From Plasmodiophora brassicae (lineage: Eukaryota > Endomyxa: Phytomyxea > Phytomyxea > Plasmodiophorida): a DNA stretch of 64,000 bases. A program made the translations under genes and the position numbers. The notes below the pieces were generated by a model. The model ran no database searches and had not been told where the DNA came from. It was given only the letters and a program-made list of their open reading frames with translations. Below are positions 10,301 through 21,524 of this stretch, one piece after another (position 1 is the stretch's first letter; every line of letters starts with the position of its first letter). The DNA is taken from NCBI GenBank assembly GCA_036867785.1, contig CP145418.1, forward strand, positions 620,001 to 684,000, read 5' to 3'.

Positions 10301-12159
10301 CCAGCTTGTCGCTAGCAGCTGCATGGACAACATAAGAACCTGCGAACACTGGACCAAAGGCGAAGCATACATTTGATCCGGGCAATAATTCCTGCAAGCA
10401 TGTTTCTGTCGGCCTTGGCTAATGGATGTTTCCCCATAAACAACGGCAGGGAGCTGAACGTCTGCAGGTGCGACAGCAGCGACTCACGCAAGCTCTCCGT
10501 GTCATGAGCGGCAACAAGGGCCTAATAAAAGTAGGCATAAGAGAAACAAACAGGAAAATGGGTCGCAACTGAAACCACCTGAATGAATCCATCCTTTTCG
10601 GTCTGGGCAAGCCGGCAGTAGAACGTATGCAAGCTACCAGCAAGTCGATGCAGGAGTCGAATGTGACAGGCGAATGTTGGCTCGCCATATTCGGCTTCAT
10701 CGTCCTCTTCTTCTTCATTTTCGCCTTTGTTTTCAATCTGTTACGTATGTGAGCGTGATACAACGATATGCCCCACGTTCCCAAGATACATTATGGAGAA
10801 CGCGGATATGCGCGAAGAGACTCGGTGTGCGTGTGGTCAGAAGCTTGAAGAACATCATCAGCATGTCCTGATGAACTCGCGACGCCATCAACAGCGACAG
10901 GAATGCAGGATCGCTGAGAATATCAATCAATATCGCCATGACGTCAAGACATGGCTCCACGGTCCTATCCCACTGTCAGGCAACCGCGGACGCTGAGCAG
11001 ATCAAATGTGCAAACATCTTACGGATCAAGAACGTCTCTTGCGATTGCGTTCTGCATTTTGTTGAACGCCAGGCTAAGAAATTTTTCACGGAGTCCCCTC
11101 CAGGAATCTTTGCGAATAAAAACGATGAACTCAGCAATAACGAGACTAACGGCCAATTTAGCATCATATATGCAACTTCCTATACGACGACCTGCCTTCG
11201 GAATAGTTGCAGTGACTCGTGACGGTCTTGCTCGATCTGGCTTAGAAGATGGCCGACGACCATGCAGACGTCTTCGTGGCGAATAAAGGCGAGCTTAACT
11301 TGTTCGAGCTGTGGATCCGGCAAGACCTGCGGGAAAGCTGGTATCAAAATATCAAATGGCACCGGCAACAGAATCTTACATTCGGATCAATCAACGAGAT
11401 CCAAAAGTTCACTAGTCTGGCCCTAAAGTTGTCGCGCATCTCGACGGTGATAATCGTGTTGACTCGGACACGGATCAAGTGAACAGTCTCGATAACAAAG
11501 GCGATTAAATGATCGCACGCCGCAACAGCTGCGCAAAGGGACCGTTCTTGAGGAGGCATCGCCAATTCCAGTCTGAACGAATATATTGAGCAGCTGGCGA
11601 ACGGGAGGCGGAGACATGGACACCTTATATAATTCTGGAGGATAGTGAACAGGTTCGTGATATTAGTCAGAGCGTCGACGGTGTGATTCCGCTGCGTTGA
11701 CATGTCGAGGCCGCGAACGTACGATACAATGACATCAACAATATTCAGGTTGAGTTGATCATCATCGTGGAGAACCTATGTAGACAAATAAGTGCGGTTC
11801 CTGGCACATATTACTGAATGAATGACCTGAGCGATGTACGTGTTCTCTGGATATTTTTCGCCATCGAACAACTCGGTGATGGCAGCGAAAAACTGGAAGA
11901 ATACGGACGCCGATTCGGACTGGATCGGCTTCTTATCTGCATCGCGTTCCAGGGATGCAAACGATCCCGCGACGAACTGTCCGATATCGATGGTTCTTCC
12001 AGAGGGCAATCTCGTTATTACGCAGCCATCCTGGGTATGCACCATCGAATCCTTGATTGCGTTCGGCGGTAACTGAAGCAGCTCGACGTGCGCCGCCGGG
12101 AACGTCTCAAGATTGACATCTTCGGACGAAGACGACGTCCCGGACTCGTCGTCGCTCAT
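7325..12159 (-). CDS. SET-domain protein with helical N-terminus and glutamine-rich tail
   Basis: One long gene with at least nine exons. It starts MSDDESGTSSSSED at 12159. About 700 helical, possibly ARM-like residues follow (VFFQFFAAITELFDGEKY, LDVMAILIDILSDPAFLSLL). Introns placed include 10091-10146 and 9865-9918; the latter, with branch point CTAAC, joins KATRNVQR to GEFLVEYTG. The SET domain (9919 to about 9590) shows GEFLVEYTG, LARCIRHSCDPTA and GEQVTIDFE, then a post-SET CKCGSPSC. The style resembles the Set3/KMT2E/SETD5 class. The remaining 700 residues to 7325 are mostly glutamine, methionine and proline. The canonical NHSC motif reads RHSC, so lysine methyltransferase activity cannot be assumed. 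Some junctions between 10500 and 11170 are unresolved. Confidence 0.8.
8020..8810 (-). repeat. CAG/CAA-rich polyglutamine-coding tract
   Basis: Dense CAG, CAA and ATG codons on the minus strand encode runs of Q, QM and QP within the SET-domain protein tail. CAA interruptions are frequent and pure CAG runs stay at about five or fewer units. This low-complexity stretch produces spurious open frames on the plus strand (leucine-rich 7925-8779 and alanine-rich 8254-8511). Confidence 0.9.
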
Positions 12160-12849
12160 GTCGATATAGACAGCCAGGGTCTTCGATACGGCCTCGCCCG
12201 CCGCCGCCCCGACTACGGCGGTGGAGTTAGTCACCGCAATCGACTCTGACAATCGCGGGACTCGAATGAGTCCGCGCACCAAATTCCGCGCACGCTGCTA
12301 TTCTTAGAGCGGTTTGCACCCGTTTTCTTTTTTCGGGGCGAAGCCCGAAGGGCCAGGCCGCTGCAGCTGACTGCGGAGAGCACTCGGCAGTGGCCGGCAG
12401 CGCTGACGATTGCTGGCCACGAGAAAGAGGTCGTAGGTGGGAGGCGGCCCGGATCGTTGATCGACTAGGTCGTTTCCAGACGCGGGCTGTGACGGAGCTG
12501 TATGACGGTTTCGCCTTTTGGCGCCAGTCACAAGAGAACCGGTATGTAACGGCTACGCTGTACTGTACTGTAGCGTAGGCAGCCGGTCATAGTACGCTCG
12601 ACGTTCCGAAATGTATTGGTACAGAGCAGTTCGCTGCCCGTCCGCGTTGGGGTGCATTCCGGATCGGAACGTTCTTTTTTCTTTGCATACACATGCGATG
12701 CCTCGGTGCGATCGGAATCACCACGAAACGCGGTTCTCGAGAGGTGTCTTCAATGCGCTGCGTGAGACGATGACGCTGGCTCGCTGCACGCAAGCGACAT
12801 CGTACGGTGTCCGCATGCGGGGCATCGGCCATAAACTGGCGCGACGAGA
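12160..12849. other. Divergent intergenic region, no gene supported
   Basis: This region lies between the start of the SET gene (minus) and the beta-propeller gene (plus), so it probably holds both promoters. A short T-rich run near 12325 is followed by a CGGG-GCGAA-GCCCG hairpin. The minus-strand frame at 12304-12531 has no recognisable features. No tRNA was seen. Confidence 0.5.
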
Positions 12850-13743
12850 ATGCCAAGGCAGGCCGTCTCCTGCACCCGTGTCACGATTGGCCGGGGTCGT
12901 GGCACGACCGTCCGCATCAGGTCGGTTCCTGTTCTAAACGCAGTCGCCGTCGTCACAAAGGACAGCGAGCTGAGCGTTATCGCGAGCGATGGGCGAGCGC
13001 TGCTGTCTACGGGACCGCTGGGCGGCATTGCAGCTGACGTCTGCGTTCGTGGTTCGCGTATCGTGCTAATGACGAATGGAGAAGGATGCAGAGGCACGCT
13101 TCACGTGTTGGATATGGGATCTGACAGGGAACGAATAGCGCTTCCTGTCCCATACAATGGATCTGCGGTCGTGCTGGATGGCGATGCTGTTCATGCGTAC
13201 CTTGGGACATCGACAGGGGTCCTGTACCGCGTCGACCTGTCGAACTGTGATGATCAGGATGGCACGTCCGAAAGGTCATCAGTCGTGGCCAAGATCGGTT
13301 CAGGGATCACGTCTTTAGCAGTGTGCAAGGGGGCGATCTACGTCGGAACGGACGGTGCCGTTTTCGTAGTGACTGACGATGGCAGAGTGCGTGTTCTTGA
13401 GGAAGGGATATACCATGCCCTCATCACTGCCGACGAAAGCCAAGGTCGAATTGCATTATGCTGCGCAAGCGGCAAGATTGTAACCAGGACCGTGAATTGC
13501 GAAGCTCGCGATGTTGTTCACGTGCCACGACGTCCCATAAGTGCGCAATATATCAATCCAGACACGATCGCAATCGGCACCATTGACGGCATCGTCTACT
13601 TCCTCGTCCACGGATCCATTCACTCCCATTTGGACTGCACGGCAAGAACGGTATCGCTCGCCATCACATCTGAACATTCCATATTCTTCTCTACGCTTGA
13701 AGGCACGCTGATTGTGATTGGAGATCTTGTCAATGCATTTTGA
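12850..13743 (+). CDS. Predicted beta-propeller protein, function unknown
   Basis: An intronless frame of 297 residues made almost entirely of short beta-strand-like repeats with DG and G turns (VVLDGDAVHAYLGTSTGVLYRV, then GAIYVGTDGAVFVVTDDGRVRVLEE and AIGTIDGIVYFLV). This is typical of WD40- or PQQ-like propellers, but I cannot assign a named family. There is no signal peptide or membrane segment. The ATG at 12850 is the first in frame, and the first 20 residues (basic) may not all be translated. Absence of introns contrasts with the intron-rich gene that follows. Confidence 0.6.
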   Translation: MPRQAVSCTRVTIGRGRGTTVRIRSVPVLNAVAVVTKDSELSVIASDGRALLSTGPLGGIAADVCVRGSRIVLMTNGEGCRGTLHVLDMGSDRERIALPVPYNGSAVVLDGDAVHAYLGTSTGVLYRVDLSNCDDQDGTSERSSVVAKIGSGITSLAVCKGAIYVGTDGAVFVVTDDGRVRVLEEGIYHALITADESQGRIALCCASGKIVTRTVNCEARDVVHVPRRPISAQYINPDTIAIGTIDGIVYFLVHGSIHSHLDCTARTVSLAITSEHSIFFSTLEGTLIVIGDLVNAF

Positions 13744-13898
13744 ACGGATGGTCCTTATCGTGTGCGCCCCTCCATAGCCAGGTGTCACGCAATTCCGTGG
13801 CAGTCGCGCAGTTCCGTCAGCTGTCCGTAGAGTGGTGATTAGCGCGCTGCCCATAAAGCCGCGTCCTGTGGTCGTCGCGGTAGCGTAACACGTGAACA

Positions 13899-16162
13899 AT
13901 GACGAGGGAAGAAGGTATCGAGACGCCGGCGGAACCGGGTACGGAGCCGACGTCCGAATCGTCATCAAGCCTCCCGAAGATGTCGTTTGATTCGCTACCG
14001 GAGCTGTCCTTGGGCGAGCTTCTGGCCATTCGACAGGACGAGCCTACTGGCACGAGACGGCGGAAGAAAGGTACCGTGGCACTTGCTGTGTAACGTACGT
14101 GCGATAGTTAAGAAATTGTCAAAGGCCCTAAACCGGCTGTGTCCGCCTTCGGGTACTTTTGTGCGTCGAACCTGGAGGCTATTGTCAAAGATCTTGGTCC
14201 GGATGTGGAGCCTGGCGATATCTGCAAAGTCGGGGCATATCGCCTGTTGTATCCAGAATTCGCGACTGACGTATGCGTTGCAGATTGTACTGGAGAAGTG
14301 GACGCAATTGACAGATGAGCAACGAAAGATCTATGAGGCTCGTGCGGATAAGGACCTAGAGCGTTATGAACGACAATTGAAGCCCAAGGTAGAGGAGACG
14401 GATAAGAAGTCAAAGAAGCGGTTTGGAAGCATGCATCCATGTGACTCGTGCCTCATGTTGACACCATTCGCAACAGGAAGTGTCCCGAGGCACCGAAGCA
14501 TCCGAAGAGCGCGTATTTGTTCTTCGTTGCTGAGCATCGTGATACCGCTAAGAGTAGTGCAAGCGTTTAAGCGGTTATGCCTGTTTGCTTAACTCCGCGT
14601 TTTGTATAGGTCAGGTGGTGAAGGGAAATGAAAAGAGTTTCACTGCTATCGCTCGTCACCTCGGCGAGAGATGGAAATCCTTGTCGGGTCAGCAACGTCT
14701 GGTATATCAAAAGCTTGCGGAAATTGACAAGGTTGGCCTTGCTATGCACTTACCGTATAGCTTTGCTCACAATGTCTCTGGACAGGAACGTTATCGGCGA
14801 GAGAAACAAGAGTACGCCACCGGTGGACCGCTAACGAAGAAGGTCACAATCGGCACCGTCATCGACAACGCGTATGGCCGAGAGGTGACGCGAGCGGGTG
14901 CAGAGGAAGTCGAGGTAACATGGATTTCGTACTTTAGATCGTATGTGATTTTAGTAATGGCCATACGCGATGCATAGAATGACGGCGATGGCGCTGACCC
15001 GAACGCAACAGAAACCGCGGGCGATGCAGCAACCACAAAGCCGCGTCGCCGCAAGCACCCTCTTGCGCCGAAGCACCCACTCAGTGCTTATCTCTTCTTC
15101 GTCGCCACGCATCGGGCGAAAGTCACAAAGCAGTTTGCGGAACTGTCCTTTACTGACATCGCTAAGATGATAGGTTCGGCCGCAAGTATATGAAGTTTCG
15201 TTAACATCCACTGATGATTGTCTATGCCTAGGAGACGTTTGGAAGGACATGACCGCTGAGCAGAGACGGAAATACGAGATTCTGGCTTCGGTCGATAAGA
15301 TGCGATATGGTATCGAGATGCAGGCATGGGCAAAGAGCGAGAACAACCCAATTAACGAGCCAGAAGTCTCCAAAGTCGCCCCTGGCACGGGGAATGGAGA
15401 GGTATGCAAAGGTCGTGTCGTCAATAGGTTGGCATTAACACGAACTGTAGACGTCGCTGGCCAAACGACTTCGCGAACGAGAAGCAGCGCAGACAATCTC
15501 GTCTTTGGCTGTATTCAGGTCCGAGGTCCAGAAACCGGAGGCCAAGGGTACGTTCTTCTGTCTGACTGACTGTACCCGTGTATCTGACCTTCCATCAGCT
15601 GCAGCATCGAGCACTGGGCAGACTGGCGTCGGCTTCCGGCCAGCTGCAAGGTCGCCACCTCCGCCTGAAGCTGCCCCTGCTCTGCAGTACGGTGGGGCTG
15701 CGTACCTGGAGTTTGCCAAAGTCGAATCGTCCTACATCCTGTCTGTTGATCCTGATATTGATGTTGCGGAACTCGACGCTGCATTGCGTCTCACCTGGAT
15801 GGAAATGTCTGTTCACGAAAAAATGGTCAGTCTCCTGTGTACAATAGAATTTCGACAAACTGTGCCTAATTCGTGGTGAACGCTAGGCATTCGACATTCA
15901 TGGGCAAGAATCGGATACCGCGCAGCGACAGGCGCCGTTCGCGTTCCCTGCTAGAGTTGCAGACTGGTCGACTATGGACATCGCCAGTTATGTTGCCGAC
16001 AGTCTCGGGTTCGAGAAGTACCGCGACGTGTTCCTTCGAAGCGGGATCACTGGTGCCGACCTGCACACCCTGACCACGGCCCGCCTGAAGAAAGAGTTCC
16101 TGATTGATAACCTTGGCGAACGCAAACTGATCAAGATCGCGTTCGACGATCTGGTGAAGTAA
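13899..16162 (+). CDS. Multi-HMG-box protein with C-terminal SAM domain
   Basis: A multi-exon gene. The N-terminal exon (MTREEGIETPAEP...RRRKK) ends at a GT near 14070. HMG box 1 includes PKPAVSAFGYFCASN and WTQLTDEQRKIYEARADKD. Box 2 (about 14480-14800) includes FTAIARHLGERWKSLSGQQR. Box 3 (about 15040-15330) includes APKHPLSAYLFFVATHRAK and WKDMTAEQRRKYEILA. A degenerate fourth box (about 15690-15900) includes YLEFAKVESSY and TWMEMSVHEKMAFDIHGQE. The C-terminus from 15963 is a SAM domain: TMDIASYVADSLGFEKYRDVF, then TTARLKKEFLIDNLGERKLI. HMG boxes bend DNA and SAM domains mediate polymerisation or pairing, so a chromatin architectural role is likely. Several short introns interrupt the boxes and exact junctions are only partly resolved. 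Confidence 0.82.
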
Positions 16163-16495
16163 ACGACCCGTACCGGTTGCCCCTATCTATGTACCAGGTA
16201 GACTATAGACGAGAATGCTGGCTCGCGGCAGGCTGCTGCACGCTGCTCCTATTTTGGGCATCGCCAGTCGTGCGCGCGCTCTGCGTCGTATCCCACCCAG
16301 ATGGAGCGATGGGGCAAGGCCAGCGGCGGCCTCGAAATAGAACGCGGCTCCGCCGTCATAAATCGATTTAGACCGGCGTCGTCGCTGTCTGGCAGAGTCA
16401 GGGGTGAGCCACCGCTGCTAACGTTTCCGACGGGACTGGCACGTATGTCCAACGTGCCTTAAGCCAATATTGTTGACATCACGCGCCTGACGGTC
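16163..16495. other. Intergenic region with weak promoter-like sequence
   Basis: About 330 bp between the HMG-SAM stop and the F-BAR start. A CATAAAT sequence near 16358 could be a TATA-like element for the downstream gene. No gene or repeat is seen. Confidence 0.4.
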
Positions 16496-18379
16496 ATGGT
16501 GCAGGTCGTCGACGACTCCATGGGCGAACCTGGTGTCACCGGATCCGTCTGGGGATCGCTGCTGCTGTCTGAGCAGATCAAGCGCACCGAGATCAATGCG
16601 CGCGCCCGCGTCGATCACGGCCTGTACACGTGCAAGCGTTTGGAGGGTTTCGCCCGCCAGATCAGTACGGCGTTCAGCGCGTTTGCCTCGGACCTGTCGC
16701 GAATCTGCCATGAGGAACGGACCCGTACGAACAAGATTGATCGCGATTCGGCTCCCGGCGCTGCTGAACTCTGGGCGGTGATGCTGTCGACGACTACAGC
16801 GATCAGCGACTTGCATGCGACAACGGCCGCAGGGCTCGTTGAATCGTTTGCGAACCCGCTGGCAGATATTCGTTCGCATCTGGACGTGCAGCGCAAGTGC
16901 CTTGACGCACTGAAACGCGACAAGGTCATCGACGTGGTGGCAATGGAGAACGTCCTCGACAAGGAGTCGCGCGCTGCCCTGAAGGCGCTGAAATCGCTTC
17001 AGAATGCAGTGAAGGGCATGTCGAACGACGTATCCGGTACCGCCGAAGGCGTCTTTTCGCGCATGGCTCGAAGGCGGCAGGAGAAGATTGTCAATCGCAA
17101 GATATCGGAAGCGCAGGAAATGTTTCGACGACATGAGACGACGCTGGAGACATACAATGGCCTCTTGACCGAGTTTGAGCAGACCGTGCAGTTTCCTCTT
17201 CTTGGGAAGATCCACAATCTGGACATTAACCGTCTGACGCTGCTTCGTGAATGCACGATCTACCTGTCGGCCGAGATCAGCGACACGTACCTGCCGGACA
17301 ACGAAGCGAACGCTACTGCTGTCAACAACGTGCTGTCGTCAATTGACACTGGTTTGGCGCAGTTCAAAGCCGAGCACGCCGGTCTGAAGAACTCGCTGTC
17401 CTTCGTCAACGAGCTTCCCTGCTCGTCAAAGGCGTTCGATGACCATACGTGGCCGGGATGCCCGATTCAGTTCTGGATGATTCGTTCCGCCGACGACTAT
17501 AAGCGCCGCAACAGCGTCGCCCAAGGTGCCACGACTACTCAACGGCCATCCATCGCCTCGTGCTCGGCCTCGACGTGCGGTGAGAACAACACCGACGATG
17601 AGCATTCGCGGTCGGGATGTACAACGTCGGACGACGAAGACGAGCGTGAACCCGCACCCGTCCACGCTGCCGTTGCGTTTGTTCCGCCTGTCCCGAAACG
17701 ACGCCTTGGCGATGACGACAGGACGCCTGCCCAGTCACCGACTGAGCTGTCTTCTGATGAAGGAACCATTCTGCCACCGTTGCCGCCGATTCCCTGTGTG
17801 GAAGAGGCCTGCTTTGGCGTGGTTGACGATGCTGACGAGCGGTTGGAACGGCCTCAGGAAGACGAAGGCGCGTGCCCGGATCGTGAACAGCAGTCGCAGC
17901 GGCAACGGTCCAAGACGTCTTTGGACACAACCGGCCCATTGATTTCAACGTGTGGTGCGCGTCGAGGGTCTCTGGACGCCAACGAGGATGGGACGACGTG
18001 TCTGGAGTCGTCTCGTGGATCATCGACACGAGCGCCTCCTGTGCTCGGGCGACTTACTCTTGGTAACAAGGCCAACGATACGCCCAGCGACACAGGTGGT
18101 GACCTTCCCGCACCCCGATCAAGGAGACCATCAAAGGCATCCGAAGCGCTCGGGTCCCGAATCGCCATGCTCGCCGACGTTCTCGGGAAGCCCTCGTCGA
18201 TGAAGCCCCCGATAGGAGGCCCGCGTCGCATGACGGGTTCGACAGGGTCCTCGAGCGACACGAGGCCTGCATCTGCCGAGAAGGATCTGTCCCATGCAAA
18301 CATGCATCGTCCGTCGGTGAGCATGCCCCGGCGGCGACGCCCGACCGCTGTCGCGATCGCGAAGCCAATGTCTAACTAA
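16496..18379 (+). CDS. F-BAR (FCH) domain protein
   Basis: An intronless frame of 627 residues. Residues about 10-300 form a long helical F-BAR module: an FCH-like start (SVWGSLLLSEQIKRTEINAR, then LYTCKRLEGFARQISTAFSA) followed by coiled-coil helices (DIRSHLDVQRKCLDALKRDK, KISEAQEMFRRHETTLETYN, ECTIYLSAEISDTYLP). Such domains dimerise into curved modules that bind and tubulate membranes and link endocytosis to actin. The C-terminal 280 residues are low-complexity, serine/proline-rich and probably disordered, with no SH3 domain visible; they may carry partner-binding motifs (PPLPPIP). Identification rests on helical pattern and FCH-like motifs. Confidence 0.75.
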   Translation: MVQVVDDSMGEPGVTGSVWGSLLLSEQIKRTEINARARVDHGLYTCKRLEGFARQISTAFSAFASDLSRICHEERTRTNKIDRDSAPGAAELWAVMLSTTTAISDLHATTAAGLVESFANPLADIRSHLDVQRKCLDALKRDKVIDVVAMENVLDKESRAALKALKSLQNAVKGMSNDVSGTAEGVFSRMARRRQEKIVNRKISEAQEMFRRHETTLETYNGLLTEFEQTVQFPLLGKIHNLDINRLTLLRECTIYLSAEISDTYLPDNEANATAVNNVLSSIDTGLAQFKAEHAGLKNSLSFVNELPCSSKAFDDHTWPGCPIQFWMIRSADDYKRRNSVAQGATTTQRPSIASCSASTCGENNTDDEHSRSGCTTSDDEDEREPAPVHAAVAFVPPVPKRRLGDDDRTPAQSPTELSSDEGTILPPLPPIPCVEEACFGVVDDADERLERPQEDEGACPDREQQSQRQRSKTSLDTTGPLISTCGARRGSLDANEDGTTCLESSRGSSTRAPPVLGRLTLGNKANDTPSDTGGDLPAPRSRRPSKASEALGSRIAMLADVLGKPSSMKPPIGGPRRMTGSTGSSSDTRPASAEKDLSHANMHRPSVSMPRRRRPTAVAIAKPMSN

Positions 18380-18487
18380 ACTCAGTATATTTGTCAGAGC
18401 ATCTGTGCAGGCACCGGTCTGTCTGCGAAATTCTAGCCAGTGTATTTCTAAACGTTAATCTATCAATAGACAATGGGGGAGGCGGTA

Positions 18488-19612
18488 CTACAGGAAGATG
18501 TCGTCCAGCAGGCGGAGCGAGTATTCGAACGTCGTGAACGTTACGGCGCAGGCCGGAACGACCCGGATGAGGTTGGCGCTCATACCTCGAAAGAAGGCCC
18601 GGAAGCCTTCCTCCTTGTAAATCTTGGCGACGCATTGACCAACACTTGTGTACGTCTGGCTGGCGCCTTGTTTCTATGTTCAGTCGTAAGCACCCTCAGG
18701 TTACGGGCTCTTGCAACACAGCATGCTAGATGGACCCCACCTGAAACCTCGTCCGAATGACTTCGTGCTGTACAAAGGCATAAGAGCCTGACGCGGCCGA
18801 CGCGCACAGCCTCCTTACCGGGTATGTTACAGACGATGCGACGATCTTGGAGAATGAAGACGCTTTGATTAGGCTCCAGAGGCCCAGCTCCCCGGAATGG
18901 TCCACTCTGTAATACGCTTTGAGCACCTCGTATAGAGGGAACTGGATGGCAACATGGCTAACGCCCATTAGTGACGCTGGAAGGCCCCTGTAAAACCCTC
19001 GGATGCCTTCCTCCTTGTATATCTACAGCGCATGGCATATTACGTAGACGTCGGAGGAGGGGCAGAGACCTAACGCACCCTGACAAACGCATGCGCGATC
19101 CCTCTGTAGATCGGCCGGTCAGTCTTCCCAGCAAACTGCGTCTGAAGGCGGACTTTGACGAGCCACAGAGGATTCGTCGCACATGTCGTGATGGCACCCG
19201 CAGCGGACGCTGCGACGACATGTGTTGAATTGGCGCCGAAATCTTTCATGAGGCCCTCGGACAGGATGGCTTTCAGCCTGCCGTACGACGCGAAGTACAA
19301 TGCCCAGTTCGGAACAAGACCGAGGATTGTGGATCCGAGCCCTTTGAACAGGCCACGCGTGCCCTCCTCGCGTAGCGTTCGCCTGAGCGTCCCGGACAGC
19401 GTCGCGTACCGGACGCCGGATGCAATCTGGTGCGGTCTCGGCTCCAGGTACTGTCGCTGCACCTGCATGCGCGTCTTGGCGAGGTCCAGCGGCGCCGTGC
19501 ACATCGCCGCTATCGTCCCGCTGCATGCACCGGCCACCAGCTCCTTCATCGCCAGCCGCCCATGGCTGCCGGCATGGTGCACGGATCCGTCGGCCGTCGT
19601 TCCCGTCGCCAT
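18488..19612 (-). CDS. Mitochondrial carrier (SLC25) of the SLC25A32/33/36 or NAD+ carrier type
   Basis: A gene with at least four exons starting at the ATG at 19612. Three carrier repeats carry the PxD/ExxK/R signature: APLDLAKTRMQVQ, NPLWLVKVRLQTQ and PHEVIRTRFQ. Intron 19023-19078 (56 nt) joins HAFVR to IYKEEGIRGFYRGLP. A second intron begins GTAAGG after SVTYP, and the next exon supplies HEVIRTRFQ. The last exon (KIYKEEGFRAFFRGMSANLI) ends FEYSLRLLDDIFL with its stop at 18488. A tryptophan after NPLW and PHEVIRTR in repeat 3 are typical of the pyrimidine-nucleotide, folate/FAD and NAD+ carrier branch. The substrate cannot be fixed from sequence. Location is expected to be the inner mitochondrial membrane. 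Confidence 0.9.
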
Positions 19613-19954
19613 GAATGCGGCGGGCGGCGCGGCGCTGTCACCCCGTCACGGGTTTTCCCGCTCCCCCCAATACAGATGAAGAGCGCGCTACTACTGTCCT
19701 AGCGCCTGCCTAGCCGGCCAGCACGACCATGGCCGGGCGGTCTCGCCAGTCAATCAAAGGTCGCGAAGCCAAGCAGCGGAGTGACCAGCAGCCGCTACGT
19801 ACTGGTCGTTCCAGACTTCCAGTTCCGGGTCCGTTAAGTCACAGTGGGCGAACGATTGCCCGGAGCGAACGTGCGGCGTTGTCAGCACGGTGCGGAACCG
19901 GCCAGCGGGTCCGACAGACGGCGTCGGGCGTGCACGGCCCGGTAAGCTGTCGCA
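19613..19954. other. Divergent promoter region
   Basis: The 342 bp between the carrier start (minus) and the SEC14 start (plus) presumably contain both promoters. I see no coding segment, repeat or tRNA. The plus-strand frame at 19729-19962 has no protein-like features. Confidence 0.45.
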
Positions 19955-21274
19955 ATGGTTGACGATGCTGCCAAACGGCTGAATGAGGTACGGAGATTTG
20001 CTGTCGAGCGGGGCGCCACGATGTGAACCTGTGATCATCAGTTGGAAGGCGTGTCCGACTTCAGACGGCACGAAGCGTTCGACGACCTGGTTGAGAAGTT
20101 TAACCATTCCGTGATTCTGCGCCAGGCTCTTGTGGACGACGACTTTGTGTGCGTTTCGCGTCTCCTCACGTGCCTGCGTTGTCGCAATGACAGCGCTGGC
20201 ATAGGCTGCGGTTTATTCGCGCTAGGAAAGGCGACGTTCTCAAGGGGATCATCATGTTGAAAGCCGCCCTAGAATGGCGGGACGCGTACGGGACCGACAA
20301 GGCGTTTACGTGGACGTTCCCTAAAATTGACCAGATCAAGGAGTAAGCCGTATGGTGTGGGCCACTTGCCTGCAAGCGCATGCTAAGCGATTGTCAGGGT
20401 TTACCCGCATGGCTTCCATAAGTTCGACAAGTCCGGCCATCCGATCTACATAGAGCGGATCGGCCAGCTTGACATCAAGGCCCTTATGGAGATCACCAAT
20501 TCCGACGAGCTCTGCCGCCTTCATGTCCAGTCCATGGAATATTCACGATCTACACTGTAACAGCGTCGCAGGCGCTCCTGGGGACATCAATGCGCCAACC
20601 TCTGCTCTAGGTTCCCCGAGGCGAGTGCCCGCGCTGGTCGCCCCGTCAGTCAGCAGGTCACCATCCTGGACATGGATGGGTTGAGCATGAGCCATGCCTC
20701 GTCCGCTGTCTACGCCTACATCAAAGGATGCGCTGAAATCGATCAGTCGTATTATCCTGAAATACTCAGGTGTCAGCGTATCGACATGTTGGCTGAGCCG
20801 CGGTCTCAACGTGCAATCCAGTCGCATGTTCATCGTCAACGCCCCCGCCGTGTTCTCTGTGGTCTGGAAGATGATTAAGCCTTGGCTGGACGAGAAGACG
20901 CAGTCCAAGGTAACGGCAATCCTTGATGTCTTGATCGCCTATTAACGCCCAGGTCTGCCAGATCTCCATATCGCGAAAGAGCGATGCCGAATCAATTCTC
21001 GAATTAGTAGAGGCCGACGTGCTGCCCGAATTTCTCGGCGGCAAGGACACGACCTTTATGAGCAGCGAGTAAGCATGCGACGTCTGTGAACCCGTCATCT
21101 GACCGCGTATCGCTAACTGGAATCGCTATCGGACAACGCAGGCAAGAACGGAACGCCCGGCTGTGCGCGCAGGGGAAGCGCCCAGCTGGGTCTACGGCTG
21201 AACTTCGACGATTCGGTTTCGATCCGGATAACTACCCTGCCCAGGTATCCGACGAGCACCCAGACAAGAAGTAA
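19955..21274 (+). CDS. SEC14-like CRAL-TRIO lipid-transfer protein
   Basis: A gene with about seven exons. MVDDAAKRLNE is followed by a GT at about 19988; the next exon reads LEGVSDFRRHEAFDDLVEKF. After another intron the CRAL-TRIO N-terminal helix appears (LRFIRARKGDVLKGIIMLKA, EWRDAYGTDK). The lipid-binding domain follows: YPHGFHKFDKSGHPIYIERI, VTILDMDGLSMSHASSAVYA, MFIVNAPAVFSVVWKMIKPW, DEKTQSKV and LPEFLGGKD. These are diagnostic SEC14 blocks. The last exon ends at 21274 with a charged tail. SEC14 proteins exchange phosphatidylinositol and phosphatidylcholine between membranes and couple lipid metabolism to vesicle traffic. All introns seen are about 43-75 nt. Confidence 0.9.
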
Positions 21275-21524
21275 CATCAGCATATCATACAGGACGCATA
21301 CTGTCGTTCCACACGGTGCCTGCGCCCCTATTGCGGCAGGCGGCTGTTGCCGCTGACGCATGCGCGCCAGGACGATCTGCGGCGACAGGTTGTTGGGCGG
21401 TGTATGAGAAGCAAGTCGGATTGATGCTGCTGCTGCGATGTTTTATTCCGGCGCCGCATTTCCCAAGCGGTGGAGAGGAGCGCTCTCGTGTTCCGTACTG
21501 GGACGTTGACGCGCAAGCTAGGGG

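Noticed and set aside
12304-12531. Minus-strand open frame with basic N-terminus
   Set aside because: No domain, no spliced partner, and it lies in the promoter gap of two divergent genes.
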